Of a DNA stretch of 64,000 nt, positions 26,502 through 34,895 are shown in pieces. The notes under the pieces are model-generated. The model was not told where the DNA came from, did not search any database, and saw nothing but the letters and a program-made list of their open reading frames with translations. Origin of the DNA: an uncultured Flavobacteriia bacterium (GTDB lineage: Bacteria > Bacteroidota > Bacteroidia > Flavobacteriales_D > Crocinitomicaceae); assembly GCA_937975705.1 (NCBI GenBank), contig CALJTX010000048.1:1-64000 (forward strand), in the 5' to 3' direction. Each line of letters begins with the position of its first letter. Position 1 is the stretch's first letter. The position numbers were made by a program, and so were the translations under genes.

Positions 26502-28763
26502 ATGAAAAAATTACTATTCAATCTAGCGATCTTAGTCATTGGGCAACAAGCGTTTGCTCAATCAATTGCTCAAGTGCGCAATTTAGGTATTGGCCAAACT
26601 GTTACAGTTTCAGGTGTCGTGACCAACGGCAGCGAACTCGGCCCAATTCGTTACATTCAAGACGGAACAGCAGGTATCGCTTGTTATGGCACCACCCTCA
26701 ACACCGTTCAAAAGGGAGACTCCATCACAGCAACAGGTGTATTATTTGAATTCAGTGGCCTTTTGGAGCTTTCTCCAACAAATAGCTTCACCAACCACGG
26801 ACAAGCTGTGGTTCAACCCGCTGCACTTATCATTCCTATCCCGAGTGCAAGTGAAAGCCTCGAAGGTCAATTGGTGCGTTTTGACAACGTGACTTTTGTT
26901 CAAACTGGAAATTTTGCAACAGGAAACAGCACAGTTCAAATCTTTGATGGCGCCAATACTTTTGATGTCCGTATCAATGGCAGTACCAACATCGATGGCG
27001 CTGCAATTCCTACCGGCCCTATCAGTATTATTGGACTCTTAGGTCAATTCAATGCCAACTATCAATTGATCCCGCGCAGCACACAAGACATCTTTGCTTA
27101 CGTAGCTCCTGCAAGAGAAATCAACATCAAAATCAATGGCAACAGCGTCCTTTCTGGCGATACTTATGTCGTTGGCAACACTGCTGCTACCACCATCACT
27201 ATCGAAAACTACGGTGTCCAAAACTTAACGGTTTCCGGAGCAACGCTTAGTGGCACAAACGCTTCAGACTACAGCTGTAATGCAAATGTAGTTGTAGGCG
27301 GCACAAGCAGCCAAAACGTTACATTGAATTTTGCTCCTGCTGGAACAGGTTCGCGTTTAGCTACCCTTTCTATCGCCAACGACGACACCGATGAAAATCC
27401 ATACATCATTAACCTATATGGTATCGGCACCAACAACTTGGCTACTGAGCCTGCAGCAAACCCTTCCGGACTCACTTTCCCTACCATTAAACCCTATTCA
27501 CTTTCAGGTGCATACACAGCAGTAAGTGCTGAAAAATACATCGTATTGTGGAGACAAGGAAGTGCAGTAGCCGGTTTACCAATCGACGGTACAAGCTACA
27601 AGCGCGGTGATGTTATTGGCAATGCCAAAGTTGCTTACATTGGTTCAGGCACAGGTTTTACCCCTCGCCATATTGAAGCCAACACAACTTACCATTTTGC
27701 CGTTTATGCTTTCAATGGCCCTGCTGGATATGAAAATTACCGCACAATGAATCCTGCAACGGGCAATGTAACCAGTACGGGAAGTCAGGTAGGCAATTAC
27801 TATAATGGTATCAATTCTGCATCTACCTCATTTTTGACTGACTTGAGTGCACTTATCAATCCGCACACATCCATTACTTACTACAACTACCTCACTACCA
27901 TGATGAACCAATACGAGGTACGCGATACCACCAATGGTCAATCGTATGTAGAGTGTGTTTACTCTGGCGAACGCAAAGTTTTCACAGATCCATTTACCTG
28001 GACGGCTGTTGGTTATTCACGTGAACACTCTTATTGCCATTCTTGGATGCCTACTTACCCTTGCGATAACCCAGAACAAAAAGAATACAACGACCAACAC
28101 AACCTCTGGCCTACCAACCTTCAACAAGCCAATACACCGCGCAGTAACCTTCCTTTAATGGATATCGATGGCAACGTCGTCTTTACTTATTTAGAAGGTC
28201 GCGTTGGTTATAGCGGCAACCAATTGGTTTACGAACCACGCCCAGAGCAAAAAGGTAACGCAGCGCGTTCAATTTTCTATATGGCAACTTGCTACAACGG
28301 ACAGGGTGGCAACACTTGGCAGCTTCCGGCTAACCAAAGCCAAGAGTCACTCAAAACTTGGCACTTTGCTGACGCTCCAGACAACTACGAAATCGCACGC
28401 CATGAATATGCTGCTGTGCTTCAAGGTAACCGCAATCCATTTATCGATTCAACATACTTTGCATGCCACATCAACTTTTCGAACATGAGTTATTTAGCAT
28501 GTGACATGGGTCTTTCCGAGAAACTCGAACAAAATTTCTCTGTGTTCCCGGTTCCTGCATCTCAAACACTTTATGCACAAGTAAATGGTCTTGACATCAT
28601 TGGCTACCAAATACACGATATCCAAGGCCGCCAAGTAAGCAGCAACCAAAACCTACAAGTTCCTGTTTTGGCCTTGCCAATTAACTCATTCAAGTCAGGC
28701 GTCTACTTCATTACCGTCGAGACCCAATATGGTCAAGTCAAACGCGAGTTTGTGATCGAATAA
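26502..28763 (+). CDS. Secreted endonuclease I family nuclease with T9SS sorting domain
   Basis: A 753-residue exported nuclease with a signal peptide ending AFAQ near residue 20. Domains in order: an OB-fold-like beta domain (about 25-195, with VTVSGVVTNGSELGPIRYIQD), a choice-of-anchor D/ASH-like domain (about 205-310, with CNANVVVGGTSSQNVTLNFA), a fibronectin-like linker, an endonuclease I catalytic domain (about 430-660) and a T9SS sorting domain (about 680-753, starting FSVFPVPASQTLYA). The catalytic domain has the beta-beta-alpha-metal signature: GYSREHSYCHSWMP, then YNDQHNLWPTNLQQANTPR. These are the His and Asn positions of EndA/NucM-type non-specific nucleases. It starts two bases after the TonB receptor and overlaps the next gene by one base. 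Confidence 0.92.
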   Translation: MKKLLFNLAILVIGQQAFAQSIAQVRNLGIGQTVTVSGVVTNGSELGPIRYIQDGTAGIACYGTTLNTVQKGDSITATGVLFEFSGLLELSPTNSFTNHGQAVVQPAALIIPIPSASESLEGQLVRFDNVTFVQTGNFATGNSTVQIFDGANTFDVRINGSTNIDGAAIPTGPISIIGLLGQFNANYQLIPRSTQDIFAYVAPAREINIKINGNSVLSGDTYVVGNTAATTITIENYGVQNLTVSGATLSGTNASDYSCNANVVVGGTSSQNVTLNFAPAGTGSRLATLSIANDDTDENPYIINLYGIGTNNLATEPAANPSGLTFPTIKPYSLSGAYTAVSAEKYIVLWRQGSAVAGLPIDGTSYKRGDVIGNAKVAYIGSGTGFTPRHIEANTTYHFAVYAFNGPAGYENYRTMNPATGNVTSTGSQVGNYYNGINSASTSFLTDLSALINPHTSITYYNYLTTMMNQYEVRDTTNGQSYVECVYSGERKVFTDPFTWTAVGYSREHSYCHSWMPTYPCDNPEQKEYNDQHNLWPTNLQQANTPRSNLPLMDIDGNVVFTYLEGRVGYSGNQLVYEPRPEQKGNAARSIFYMATCYNGQGGNTWQLPANQSQESLKTWHFADAPDNYEIARHEYAAVLQGNRNPFIDSTYFACHINFSNMSYLACDMGLSEKLEQNFSVFPVPASQTLYAQVNGLDIIGYQIHDIQGRQVSSNQNLQVPVLALPINSFKSGVYFITVETQYGQVKREFVIE

Positions 28764-29482
28764 TGACTAAATATTTTTGGTATATCATGATCGGAGCAAG
28801 CCTAATGGCTTGCTCTGCTCGTTTTACACCTACATACCAAATACAAGCACTGCGCGTTCAAGAGCTACCGACAGCTAAAGGGCTAGAAGCTCAGCACTAC
28901 AACTTAGATAAAACCTTAAAGCCCTACCAAGATACGCTGCACGCGGAATTTGACGCACTTGTTGCTACGGCTCCTCAAGCCCTTGTTTTGAGTCGTCCAT
29001 CTTCGAACCTAATGAATTGGTGCGCCGATGCTGTTTTGAGTTCACAAACCGCCAACAAACGCATGAGTGAGCCGGTGATCTGCTTGCTCAATACAGGTGG
29101 CTTGCGCAGCTCGTTTGGCGCAGGCCCATTGACCCTCGCTGACTTCTATAAATTAATGCCTTTTGACAATCGGCTTGTTTGGATTCATCTACCCGTTGAC
29201 AAAATTGCCGATATAGAGAAGTACCTTTCAAAAAGTGGTGGAGAACCTCTTGCCAATTGCTCTTTTGAAAACGGGCGCTTACAGATACCGAGTTTGACTA
29301 AAAGTCATCAATACATTTGGGTACTGACCTCCGATTTTCTAGCCAATGGCGGCGATCAAATGAGTTTTTTTCTAGGTCTTGAAAAAGAAGATACAACGAT
29401 ATTACTGCGTGAAATATTCATCGAAGTAGCAAAAACACAAGGCGTATTAAAACTCGACGCACAACCCAGGTATATCAAATGA
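28763..29482 (+). CDS. 5'-nucleotidase C-terminal domain lipoprotein
   Basis: A 239-residue lipoprotein (lipobox LMAC, Cys17) that consists only of the substrate-binding domain of bacterial 5'-nucleotidases (UshA type). Recognisable parts are SRPSSNLMNWCADAVLSSQ, CLLNTGGLRSSFGAGPL and the nucleobase-stacking region DFLANGGDQMSFF. The metal-binding catalytic half is missing here and is encoded by the next gene, which overlaps by four bases (ATGA). The protein presumably pairs with it to dephosphorylate nucleotides. It follows the secreted endonuclease with a one-base overlap, so coupling between the three is likely. Confidence 0.9.
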   Translation: MTKYFWYIMIGASLMACSARFTPTYQIQALRVQELPTAKGLEAQHYNLDKTLKPYQDTLHAEFDALVATAPQALVLSRPSSNLMNWCADAVLSSQTANKRMSEPVICLLNTGGLRSSFGAGPLTLADFYKLMPFDNRLVWIHLPVDKIADIEKYLSKSGGEPLANCSFENGRLQIPSLTKSHQYIWVLTSDFLANGGDQMSFFLGLEKEDTTILLREIFIEVAKTQGVLKLDAQPRYIK

Positions 29483-30381
29483 GTATTACCCGAAGAACAC
29501 TTTTTCAAAAATTTGGCATCCTCTACTTTGGTTTAATGGCACCAAAGTGGTTGATTGCATTGGCGCCAAAAAAAAACAAGCCGCAACTCCTCATTCTGCA
29601 TACCAACGACACGCATTCCCAGATCGATCCGCTACCTGCCAATCACAACAAATACCCCAATCAGGGTGGAATCGTTGCGCGGGCAAATTTAATCGCTCAA
29701 TACAGACAACAACATGAGCATGTTTTATTGCTCGATGCCGGCGATTTCTTTCAAGGAACTCCTTATTTCAATCGCTTTCATGGTGTTTTGGAAATGAAAC
29801 TCATGAGTCAGTTGGCCTATGATGTGGTTACCCTTGGTAACCATGATTTTGACATCGGGGTGGCAGGCTTCATGAACGCGCAACAATATGCCAATTTCAA
29901 GTTCGTGAATGCCAATTACGACTTCGGACAAACCGCAATGGCAGCAGTGGTTCAACCCTATCAAATCATTCAAAAAGGACCATACAAAGTCGGTATATTT
30001 GGTTTAGGCGTTGATTTAAATGGACTTGTACACGCCAGTAATTTTGATGGCATTCGCATGAAGGATCCATACCAAAGCGCTACCGAAGTTATCCAAGTTT
30101 TGCAGCAACAAGACTGTAATTTGATCATTTGTCTGTCGCATTTGGGTTATCAGTACGAAGACCCAACTAAACCCAGCGATTTGCTTCTTGCCGAGAAAAT
30201 TCCTGGCATCGACCTCATCTTGGGCGGACACACCCACACATTTATGGATGCGCCTACAAAAGTCACGAACACGGCAGGTCAAGACGTTTGGATCCATCAG
30301 GTTGGTTGGGCTGGCGTAAGACTCGGCGCTATTGAAGTCAGCACCCATCGTTTCAACTTTCAGCAAAAAACAATCCGTTAA
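29479..30381 (+). CDS. 5'-nucleotidase metallophosphatase domain protein
   Basis: A 300-residue calcineurin-like metallophosphatase, the catalytic half of a bacterial 5'-nucleotidase. All di-metal motifs are present: TNDTHSQ near residue 42, LLDAGDFFQGTPY, LGNHDFDIG, CLSHLGYQYEDP and GGHTHTF near 248-254. The N terminus, ITRRTLFQKFG followed by a hydrophobic stretch, looks like a twin-arginine (Tat) signal, whereas its partner subunit is a Sec lipoprotein. The C-terminal substrate domain is absent and is encoded by the preceding gene. It is the last gene of the operon; about 120 bases without a clear terminator follow. Confidence 0.92.
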   Translation: MSITRRTLFQKFGILYFGLMAPKWLIALAPKKNKPQLLILHTNDTHSQIDPLPANHNKYPNQGGIVARANLIAQYRQQHEHVLLLDAGDFFQGTPYFNRFHGVLEMKLMSQLAYDVVTLGNHDFDIGVAGFMNAQQYANFKFVNANYDFGQTAMAAVVQPYQIIQKGPYKVGIFGLGVDLNGLVHASNFDGIRMKDPYQSATEVIQVLQQQDCNLIICLSHLGYQYEDPTKPSDLLLAEKIPGIDLILGGHTHTFMDAPTKVTNTAGQDVWIHQVGWAGVRLGAIEVSTHRFNFQQKTIR

Positions 30382-30500
30382 AAGTCCAAACCGATTTCAT
30401 TAATAAAATTGAGTTAGATCATAAATTTTATTTACTTCAAAAACTAAATAAATAGCGAACATAACCAATGACTGGTTGTTTTTCTTCACAAACCCAAGTT

Positions 30501-31907
30501 ATGTTCCGCATATTTATCTCCTTTCTCGTTTTAGCACTGAGCAGCTCATTGTTCTCCCAAACCACCGTTTCTGGCGGCATCTACCAAAATACAACTTGGA
30601 GTGCTGCAGGTAGCCCATATCTGATGACGGGGTCAATGGTTATTTTTCCCGGAGTTACACTCACTATTGAACCCGGTGTAGAGATTCGCGTGACGCCAGA
30701 CTACTCTTTTAATACAGGCAACTTGCGCTACTTAGAAGTAAGAGGTACGCTTGTCGCTGTTGGTACAGATGCGGCACCCATCATTTTCAAAACAACCGAT
30801 GCGAGCATTTTAGGCCAGCAAACTTGGTACGGCATCAATATCAAAGGGTCGCAAGGTGGCAACGTTCAAATGGACCGTTTTCATTTGAAGGATAGCTTTT
30901 ACGGTATAGCCAATGACATTGCCCAGCCAGGTGTAAGCTACAACTGGACCAACTGCCAATTCAAAAACAACAACTACAGCATCCAACTCAATGCAGACAT
31001 GTCTTATACCGGATGCTTGTTCGAAAACAATGGCATTGGGCAAGCCGCACAAATTTTGTACGGCACACTCACAGCTGAAAATTGTCAGTTCATCAACAAC
31101 TTTTGCTCTTTTACATGGTCAAACAACATCAATGTGAATAATTGTTTGTTCGAAGGTAACGGCAACAATATTGTCGGATCACCTGGAACGGTCAGCAATT
31201 GCCAATTTATTGACAACGATTTTGGTTTTGCCGAAGCTTATGGCCACACCATTCAAAATTGTTATTTCGAAGGAAATGGCGTCGCAATAGACAACACAGG
31301 TGGTGCCAACATTACCAACTGCACTTTTGACAGCAATACCCTAGCAGTGCGCTTAGGCGACGCCAGCACCCTGACCAATAATATCATCACCAATAACGGC
31401 GTTGGTGTGGCAGTCTTGGCCTACAGCCCAAATTCCACACTCATCGAAAACAATACCATTTGCTATAACACCGATTACAATCTTCAGAATCTTACCGACA
31501 AAAACTTTCAAGTCAATGCCAACTGCTTTTGCTCACAAGACTCAACATATATCGAAAACCTTATCCTAGATGGTTATGACGACATCACAAGAGGTTTGGT
31601 CAACTACGCCATCTATGACGACTCTTGTGCCAATGTACTTGATTACGTTGTCAAAATCAATCTAGACGGAGGTGTTGGTCTCACAACACTACAGCCCAAC
31701 GCTTGGCGTTTAAAGGGCCAAGATGCCAACACACTATACATTGAAAGTACACAAGTGCTGCAACTCGAACTCCTCAATTCAGTCGGTCAAGTTCAAAAAA
31801 TATTGACGCTTCAAAAAGGCGAAAATAAAATCGCAACAAATGACTTTCCGAGTGGGCTCTATTTTCTAAAAAATACTTTCGGAAAAACGCAAAAGATTAT
31901 TTTATAA
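30501..31907 (+). CDS. Right-handed beta-helix protein with T9SS sorting domain
   Basis: A 468-residue secreted protein. The ATG at 30501 gives the signal peptide MFRIFISFLVLALSSSLFSQ; the eleven codons before it are not needed. After a capping segment (VIFPGVTLTIEPGVEIRV) come about ten parallel beta-helix turns with recurring asparagine ladders (NCQFKNN, GCLFENN, NCQFINN, NCLFEGN, NCYFEGN, NCTFDSN). The last 70 residues resemble a T9SS sorting domain ending FPSGLYFLKNTFGKTQKIIL. No lyase or hydrolase catalytic residues could be assigned. It could bind or cleave polysaccharide, or act as an adhesin. It lies about 120 bases downstream of the 5'-nucleotidase, probably under its own promoter. 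Confidence 0.87.
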   Translation: MFRIFISFLVLALSSSLFSQTTVSGGIYQNTTWSAAGSPYLMTGSMVIFPGVTLTIEPGVEIRVTPDYSFNTGNLRYLEVRGTLVAVGTDAAPIIFKTTDASILGQQTWYGINIKGSQGGNVQMDRFHLKDSFYGIANDIAQPGVSYNWTNCQFKNNNYSIQLNADMSYTGCLFENNGIGQAAQILYGTLTAENCQFINNFCSFTWSNNINVNNCLFEGNGNNIVGSPGTVSNCQFIDNDFGFAEAYGHTIQNCYFEGNGVAIDNTGGANITNCTFDSNTLAVRLGDASTLTNNIITNNGVGVAVLAYSPNSTLIENNTICYNTDYNLQNLTDKNFQVNANCFCSQDSTYIENLILDGYDDITRGLVNYAIYDDSCANVLDYVVKINLDGGVGLTTLQPNAWRLKGQDANTLYIESTQVLQLELLNSVGQVQKILTLQKGENKIATNDFPSGLYFLKNTFGKTQKIIL

Positions 31908-31943
31908 AAAAGGCATCTTTTTGTTAGAAACAAACTGTAGGAA

Positions 31944-32327
31944 TTACATCCACTTGGCTAGAAATTGATTGAACTCCGCTCTGAGCGTTGCGAAATTCTT
32001 TTCAAAAAAGTCCATAAAATCAGTTTCAGCTTCATGGCTATTCACTTTTCTGTGGTCCACAGCTATCGGATTTTGCTCAATCTCCTTCACTAAAGTATGC
32101 TCATTGGCCTTGATTTGATGTGCCAGTTCGTCAATATGATTGCGTTGAATGATAAACTGATTCTGAAAATGCTCCACTAATTTCAAAAAATCGGGCTGCG
32201 TATTCTTTGAAGTAACTTCTTCAAGTCGCTCTTTTAATATGGTGAGTTCTTCTTTGTAGAAGTCTAATCTCTTGAGCCAATCTTGATTTTCAAGATGTTG
32301 GTCGTAAATGAATGATTTCGTTGTCAT
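31944..32327 (-). CDS. Uncharacterised coiled-coil protein
   Basis: A 127-residue, charged, mostly helical cytoplasmic protein. The ATG at 32327 (MTTKSFIYDQHLENQDWL) is preferred over frames further upstream, because those run into the gltX promoter region. Residues 18-105 show heptad-like hydrophobic spacing that fits a coiled coil, for example LDFYKEELTILKERLEEV. It ends FNQFLAKWM. It has no signal peptide and no known motif. It is divergent from gltX. Function unknown. Confidence 0.7.
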   Translation of the reverse strand: MTTKSFIYDQHLENQDWLKRLDFYKEELTILKERLEEVTSKNTQPDFLKLVEHFQNQFIIQRNHIDELAHQIKANEHTLVKEIEQNPIAVDHRKVNSHEAETDFMDFFEKNFATLRAEFNQFLAKWM

Positions 32328-32395
32328 GATGCTTGTTTTGATACAAAGCTCCTTCATATTCTCGTTTCTAAACATGATAGAAGTCAATTCCTAAC

Positions 32396-32423
32396 TTGAT
32401 TCTTTTTCAAATCACTATCTTTG
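32396..32423 (+). promoter_or_regulatory. Promoter of gltX-folB
   Basis: TTG at 32396-32398, a 17-base spacer and TATCTTTG at 32416-32423, an exact -33/-7 match. The predicted leader to the ATG at 32442 is about 15 bases. This supports the 32442 start over the in-frame ATG-like start upstream, which would lie inside the -7 element. Confidence 0.65.
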
Positions 32424-32441
32424 CAGTCTAGAAAAAATATT

Positions 32442-33971
32442 ATGTCTTCAGTACCCGTTCGCGTCCGCTTTGCCCCCTCACCTACTGGCCCGCTCCATAT
32501 GGGAGGTGTGCGCACCGCACTCTACAATTATCTTTTTGCCAAAAAACACAACGGCACCTTTCTGATCCGCATCGAAGATACCGATCAAACCCGCTTTGTG
32601 CCTGGCGCGCAAGACTACATCATGGATGCAATGGCTTGGTGCGGCATTATGCCCACAGAAGGCCCGGGCTTGGGTGGCAACTACGGCCCATACGTGCAGT
32701 CTGAACGCAAAGAAATGTACAAGCCTTACGCCGAGCAACTCATCGCCGAAGACAAAGCGTATTACGCCTTTGACAGCGCCGAAGACCTCGACCGCATGCG
32801 CGACCAAGCCAAAACTATGGGCATGCCCAATTGGCAATACAACAGCGTGACCCGCAGCAGCATGCGCAACTCGCTAACGCTTCCTCAATCTGAAGTGGAG
32901 CAACTACTCGCTGCAGGTGAGCCTTACGTGATCCGCATGAAAATGCCGCGCAATCGCGACATCCGCTTTCACGACCTCATTCGCGGTTGGGTTGTGGTCA
33001 ATACCAACAACCTAGACGACAAAGTATTATTCAAAAGCGACGGCATGCCAACGTATCACTTGGCCAATATCGTCGACGACCACACAATGGAAATTAGCCA
33101 CGTCATTCGCGGTGAAGAATGGTTGCCTTCGGCACCTTTACACGTGATGCTCTATGAAGCTTTTGGCTGGGATTGCCCTGAATTTGCGCATCTTCCGCTC
33201 TTATTGCGCCCAGATGGCAATGGCAAACTCTCCAAACGCGATGGCGACCGCCTCGGATTCCCTGTGTTCCCGACCAACTGGACTACCGCAGAAGGCGAGC
33301 TCTACTCTGGCTACCGCGAAAACGGTTACCTACCAGGTGCGTTTATCAATATGCTCGCACTTTTAGGCTGGAACCCCGGTACCACCCAAGAAATTTTTAC
33401 CCTAGACGAGCTAGTAGAAGCCTTTTCACTAGAGCGCGTGAGTAAGGCCGGAGCCAAGTTTGACCCAGAAAAAACCAAATGGTTCCAGCAAACGTACTTG
33501 CGTGCACAAGCCAATTCAGTAATTGCTCAGCAACTCCGTCAAATCAAAACCATCGATTTAACCGATGCTGCCCTCGAACAAGTTTGTCACCTCATGAAAG
33601 AGCGCGCTACTTTTGCCGAAGATATTCTTACCGATGGTGCATACCTCTTTGGGCGCCCAACTGCATTTGATGCCGAAACCATTCGCAAAAAATGGAAGCC
33701 GGAAACGGCAGCATATATTCAAGAATGGCAAACTATCGTCAGTAGCCTCACTGACTTTTCTGCACAAAATATTGAAGTTTCATTCAAAAATTTCTTGGCC
33801 GAAAAACAACTTGGTATTGGTGCTGTACTTCTTCCGTATCGCCTAGTGCTTACGGGTGTTGGCGCGGGTCCTGGCATGTTCGAAATTTCAGAATTCCTCG
33901 GAAAAGAAGAAGTTCTTGCGCGCATAGCGCTCGGCTTGGCTGCGGTAGAAAAAATTCTTCATGAAGCATAA
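32442..33971 (+). CDS. gltX: Glutamyl-tRNA synthetase
   Basis: Class I synthetase that charges tRNA-Glu; 509 residues from the ATG at 32442, which follows the mapped -7 element. The HIGH-like motif lies in RFAPSPTGPLHMGGVR near residue 10. IRIEDTDQTR follows, HVIRGEEWLPSAPLH lies near residue 225 and the KMSKS equivalent is KLSKRDGDRL near 262. The C-terminal helical domain (about 350-505) recognises the anticodon. Whether it is discriminating or also charges tRNA-Gln cannot be judged here. It overlaps folB by 11 bases. Confidence 0.96.
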   Translation: MSSVPVRVRFAPSPTGPLHMGGVRTALYNYLFAKKHNGTFLIRIEDTDQTRFVPGAQDYIMDAMAWCGIMPTEGPGLGGNYGPYVQSERKEMYKPYAEQLIAEDKAYYAFDSAEDLDRMRDQAKTMGMPNWQYNSVTRSSMRNSLTLPQSEVEQLLAAGEPYVIRMKMPRNRDIRFHDLIRGWVVVNTNNLDDKVLFKSDGMPTYHLANIVDDHTMEISHVIRGEEWLPSAPLHVMLYEAFGWDCPEFAHLPLLLRPDGNGKLSKRDGDRLGFPVFPTNWTTAEGELYSGYRENGYLPGAFINMLALLGWNPGTTQEIFTLDELVEAFSLERVSKAGAKFDPEKTKWFQQTYLRAQANSVIAQQLRQIKTIDLTDAALEQVCHLMKERATFAEDILTDGAYLFGRPTAFDAETIRKKWKPETAAYIQEWQTIVSSLTDFSAQNIEVSFKNFLAEKQLGIGAVLLPYRLVLTGVGAGPGMFEISEFLGKEEVLARIALGLAAVEKILHEA

Positions 33972-34314
33972 AATCTTCGTTAGCGGTATCCAATGCTATG
34001 CCTACCATGGCTGTTTGCCTGAAGAAGGTCGCATCGGTGGACATTATATTGTCGATATCGAACTCCATACCGATTTCAGTAAAGCTGCCGCACACGACAC
34101 CCTTTCAGACACCATAGATTACGTGGACGTCAACCGCATCGTGACAGAAGAAATGGCGATTCGCTCCAAACTCATAGAGCATGTCGGCCAGCGCATTATT
34201 GACCGCTGCAAAAGTGAGTTAAATGGCATCCTTTCACTACAAGTCAAAATCACTAAGTTGTGTCCTCCAATTAATGGAGATGTGCAGTCTGTTGCGATCT
34301 TGATCGAAGCTTAA
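33961..34314 (+). CDS. folB: Dihydroneopterin aldolase
   Basis: Converts 7,8-dihydroneopterin to 6-hydroxymethyldihydropterin and glycolaldehyde in folate synthesis; 117 residues, the normal family length. Motifs: IFVSGIQCYAYHGCLPEE with the conserved Tyr/His/Gly near the N terminus, DTIDYVDV near residue 57, LIEHVGQRI near 76, and the catalytic lysine in VKITKLCPPI near 98. It is translationally linked to gltX by an 11-base overlap and overlaps convergent rdgB by four bases. The next enzyme of the pathway, FolK, is also in the window, at 62.9 kb. Confidence 0.93.
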   Translation: MKHKIFVSGIQCYAYHGCLPEEGRIGGHYIVDIELHTDFSKAAAHDTLSDTIDYVDVNRIVTEEMAIRSKLIEHVGQRIIDRCKSELNGILSLQVKITKLCPPINGDVQSVAILIEA

Positions 34315-34892
34315 AAAGCCTTTGCCTTCAGAAATTCGAGAAACTGCGCCATTGCTCTGGCCCTATGGCTAAACAAGTTTTTCTGAGATAGTTGCATTTG
34401 TGCAAAGGTCAGCGCTTGCTCTTCAGGTATGAATATCGGGTCGTAACCAAAACCTTCGCTTCCTGATTTTTCAGTTGCAATCACGCCCTTGACCACACCC
34501 GTAAACTGCTCTTGTACCTTGCCATCGCAATACGTCATTACCGTCTTGAACTGCGCGCGCCGATCAGTGGCCTCATGGAGTGCTGCCAAAAGTTTGTTCA
34601 TGTTGGCGTCGTCGTTGCGTTCAAGGCCCGCAAAACGCGCAGAGTGCACGCCTGGAGCGCCGTTTAAGGCCAAAACCTCCAAACCCGTGTCGTCGGCAAA
34701 ACATGGCAAGCCAAAACGCTCCAAAACCCAATTTGCTTTAAAGGCAGAATTGCCTTCAATAGTTGCTTCATTTTCTGGGATTTCTTCTTGAAGTTCGAGA
34801 TCGTGAAGCGTAAGTAGCGACATGCCTTCAGGTAGAACCGATCTAATTTCTTCGGCTTTCTTTTGATTGTGACTTGCAAATACAATTTTCAT
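34311..34892 (-). CDS. rdgB: dITP/XTP pyrophosphatase (RdgB/HAM1)
   Basis: House-cleaning nucleotide pyrophosphatase that hydrolyses dITP, ITP and XTP to monophosphates; 193 residues. Signatures: IVFASHNQKKAEEIR at the N terminus, CFADDTGLEVLALNGAPGVH with SARFAG near residues 65-90, and GSEGFGYDPIFIPEE near 145. It starts three bases after the stop of the Omp85-type gene, so the two are co-transcribed, although no functional link is evident. Its stop overlaps the folB stop by four bases. Confidence 0.95.
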   Translation of the reverse strand: MKIVFASHNQKKAEEIRSVLPEGMSLLTLHDLELQEEIPENEATIEGNSAFKANWVLERFGLPCFADDTGLEVLALNGAPGVHSARFAGLERNDDANMNKLLAALHEATDRRAQFKTVMTYCDGKVQEQFTGVVKGVIATEKSGSEGFGYDPIFIPEEQALTFAQMQLSQKNLFSHRARAMAQFLEFLKAKAF

Positions 34893-34895
34893 GGG

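Noticed and set aside
28763..30381. Single 5'-nucleotidase gene broken by a frameshift
   Set aside because: The C-terminal domain precedes the N-terminal domain and each half has its own start and export signal, so this is a genuine two-gene arrangement rather than a sequencing or mutational break.
31944..32387. Longer start at 32387 for the coiled-coil protein
   Set aside because: The first 20 codons would approach the gltX promoter region, add a cysteine-containing stretch without coiled-coil character, and are not needed; the ATG at 32327 is cleaner.
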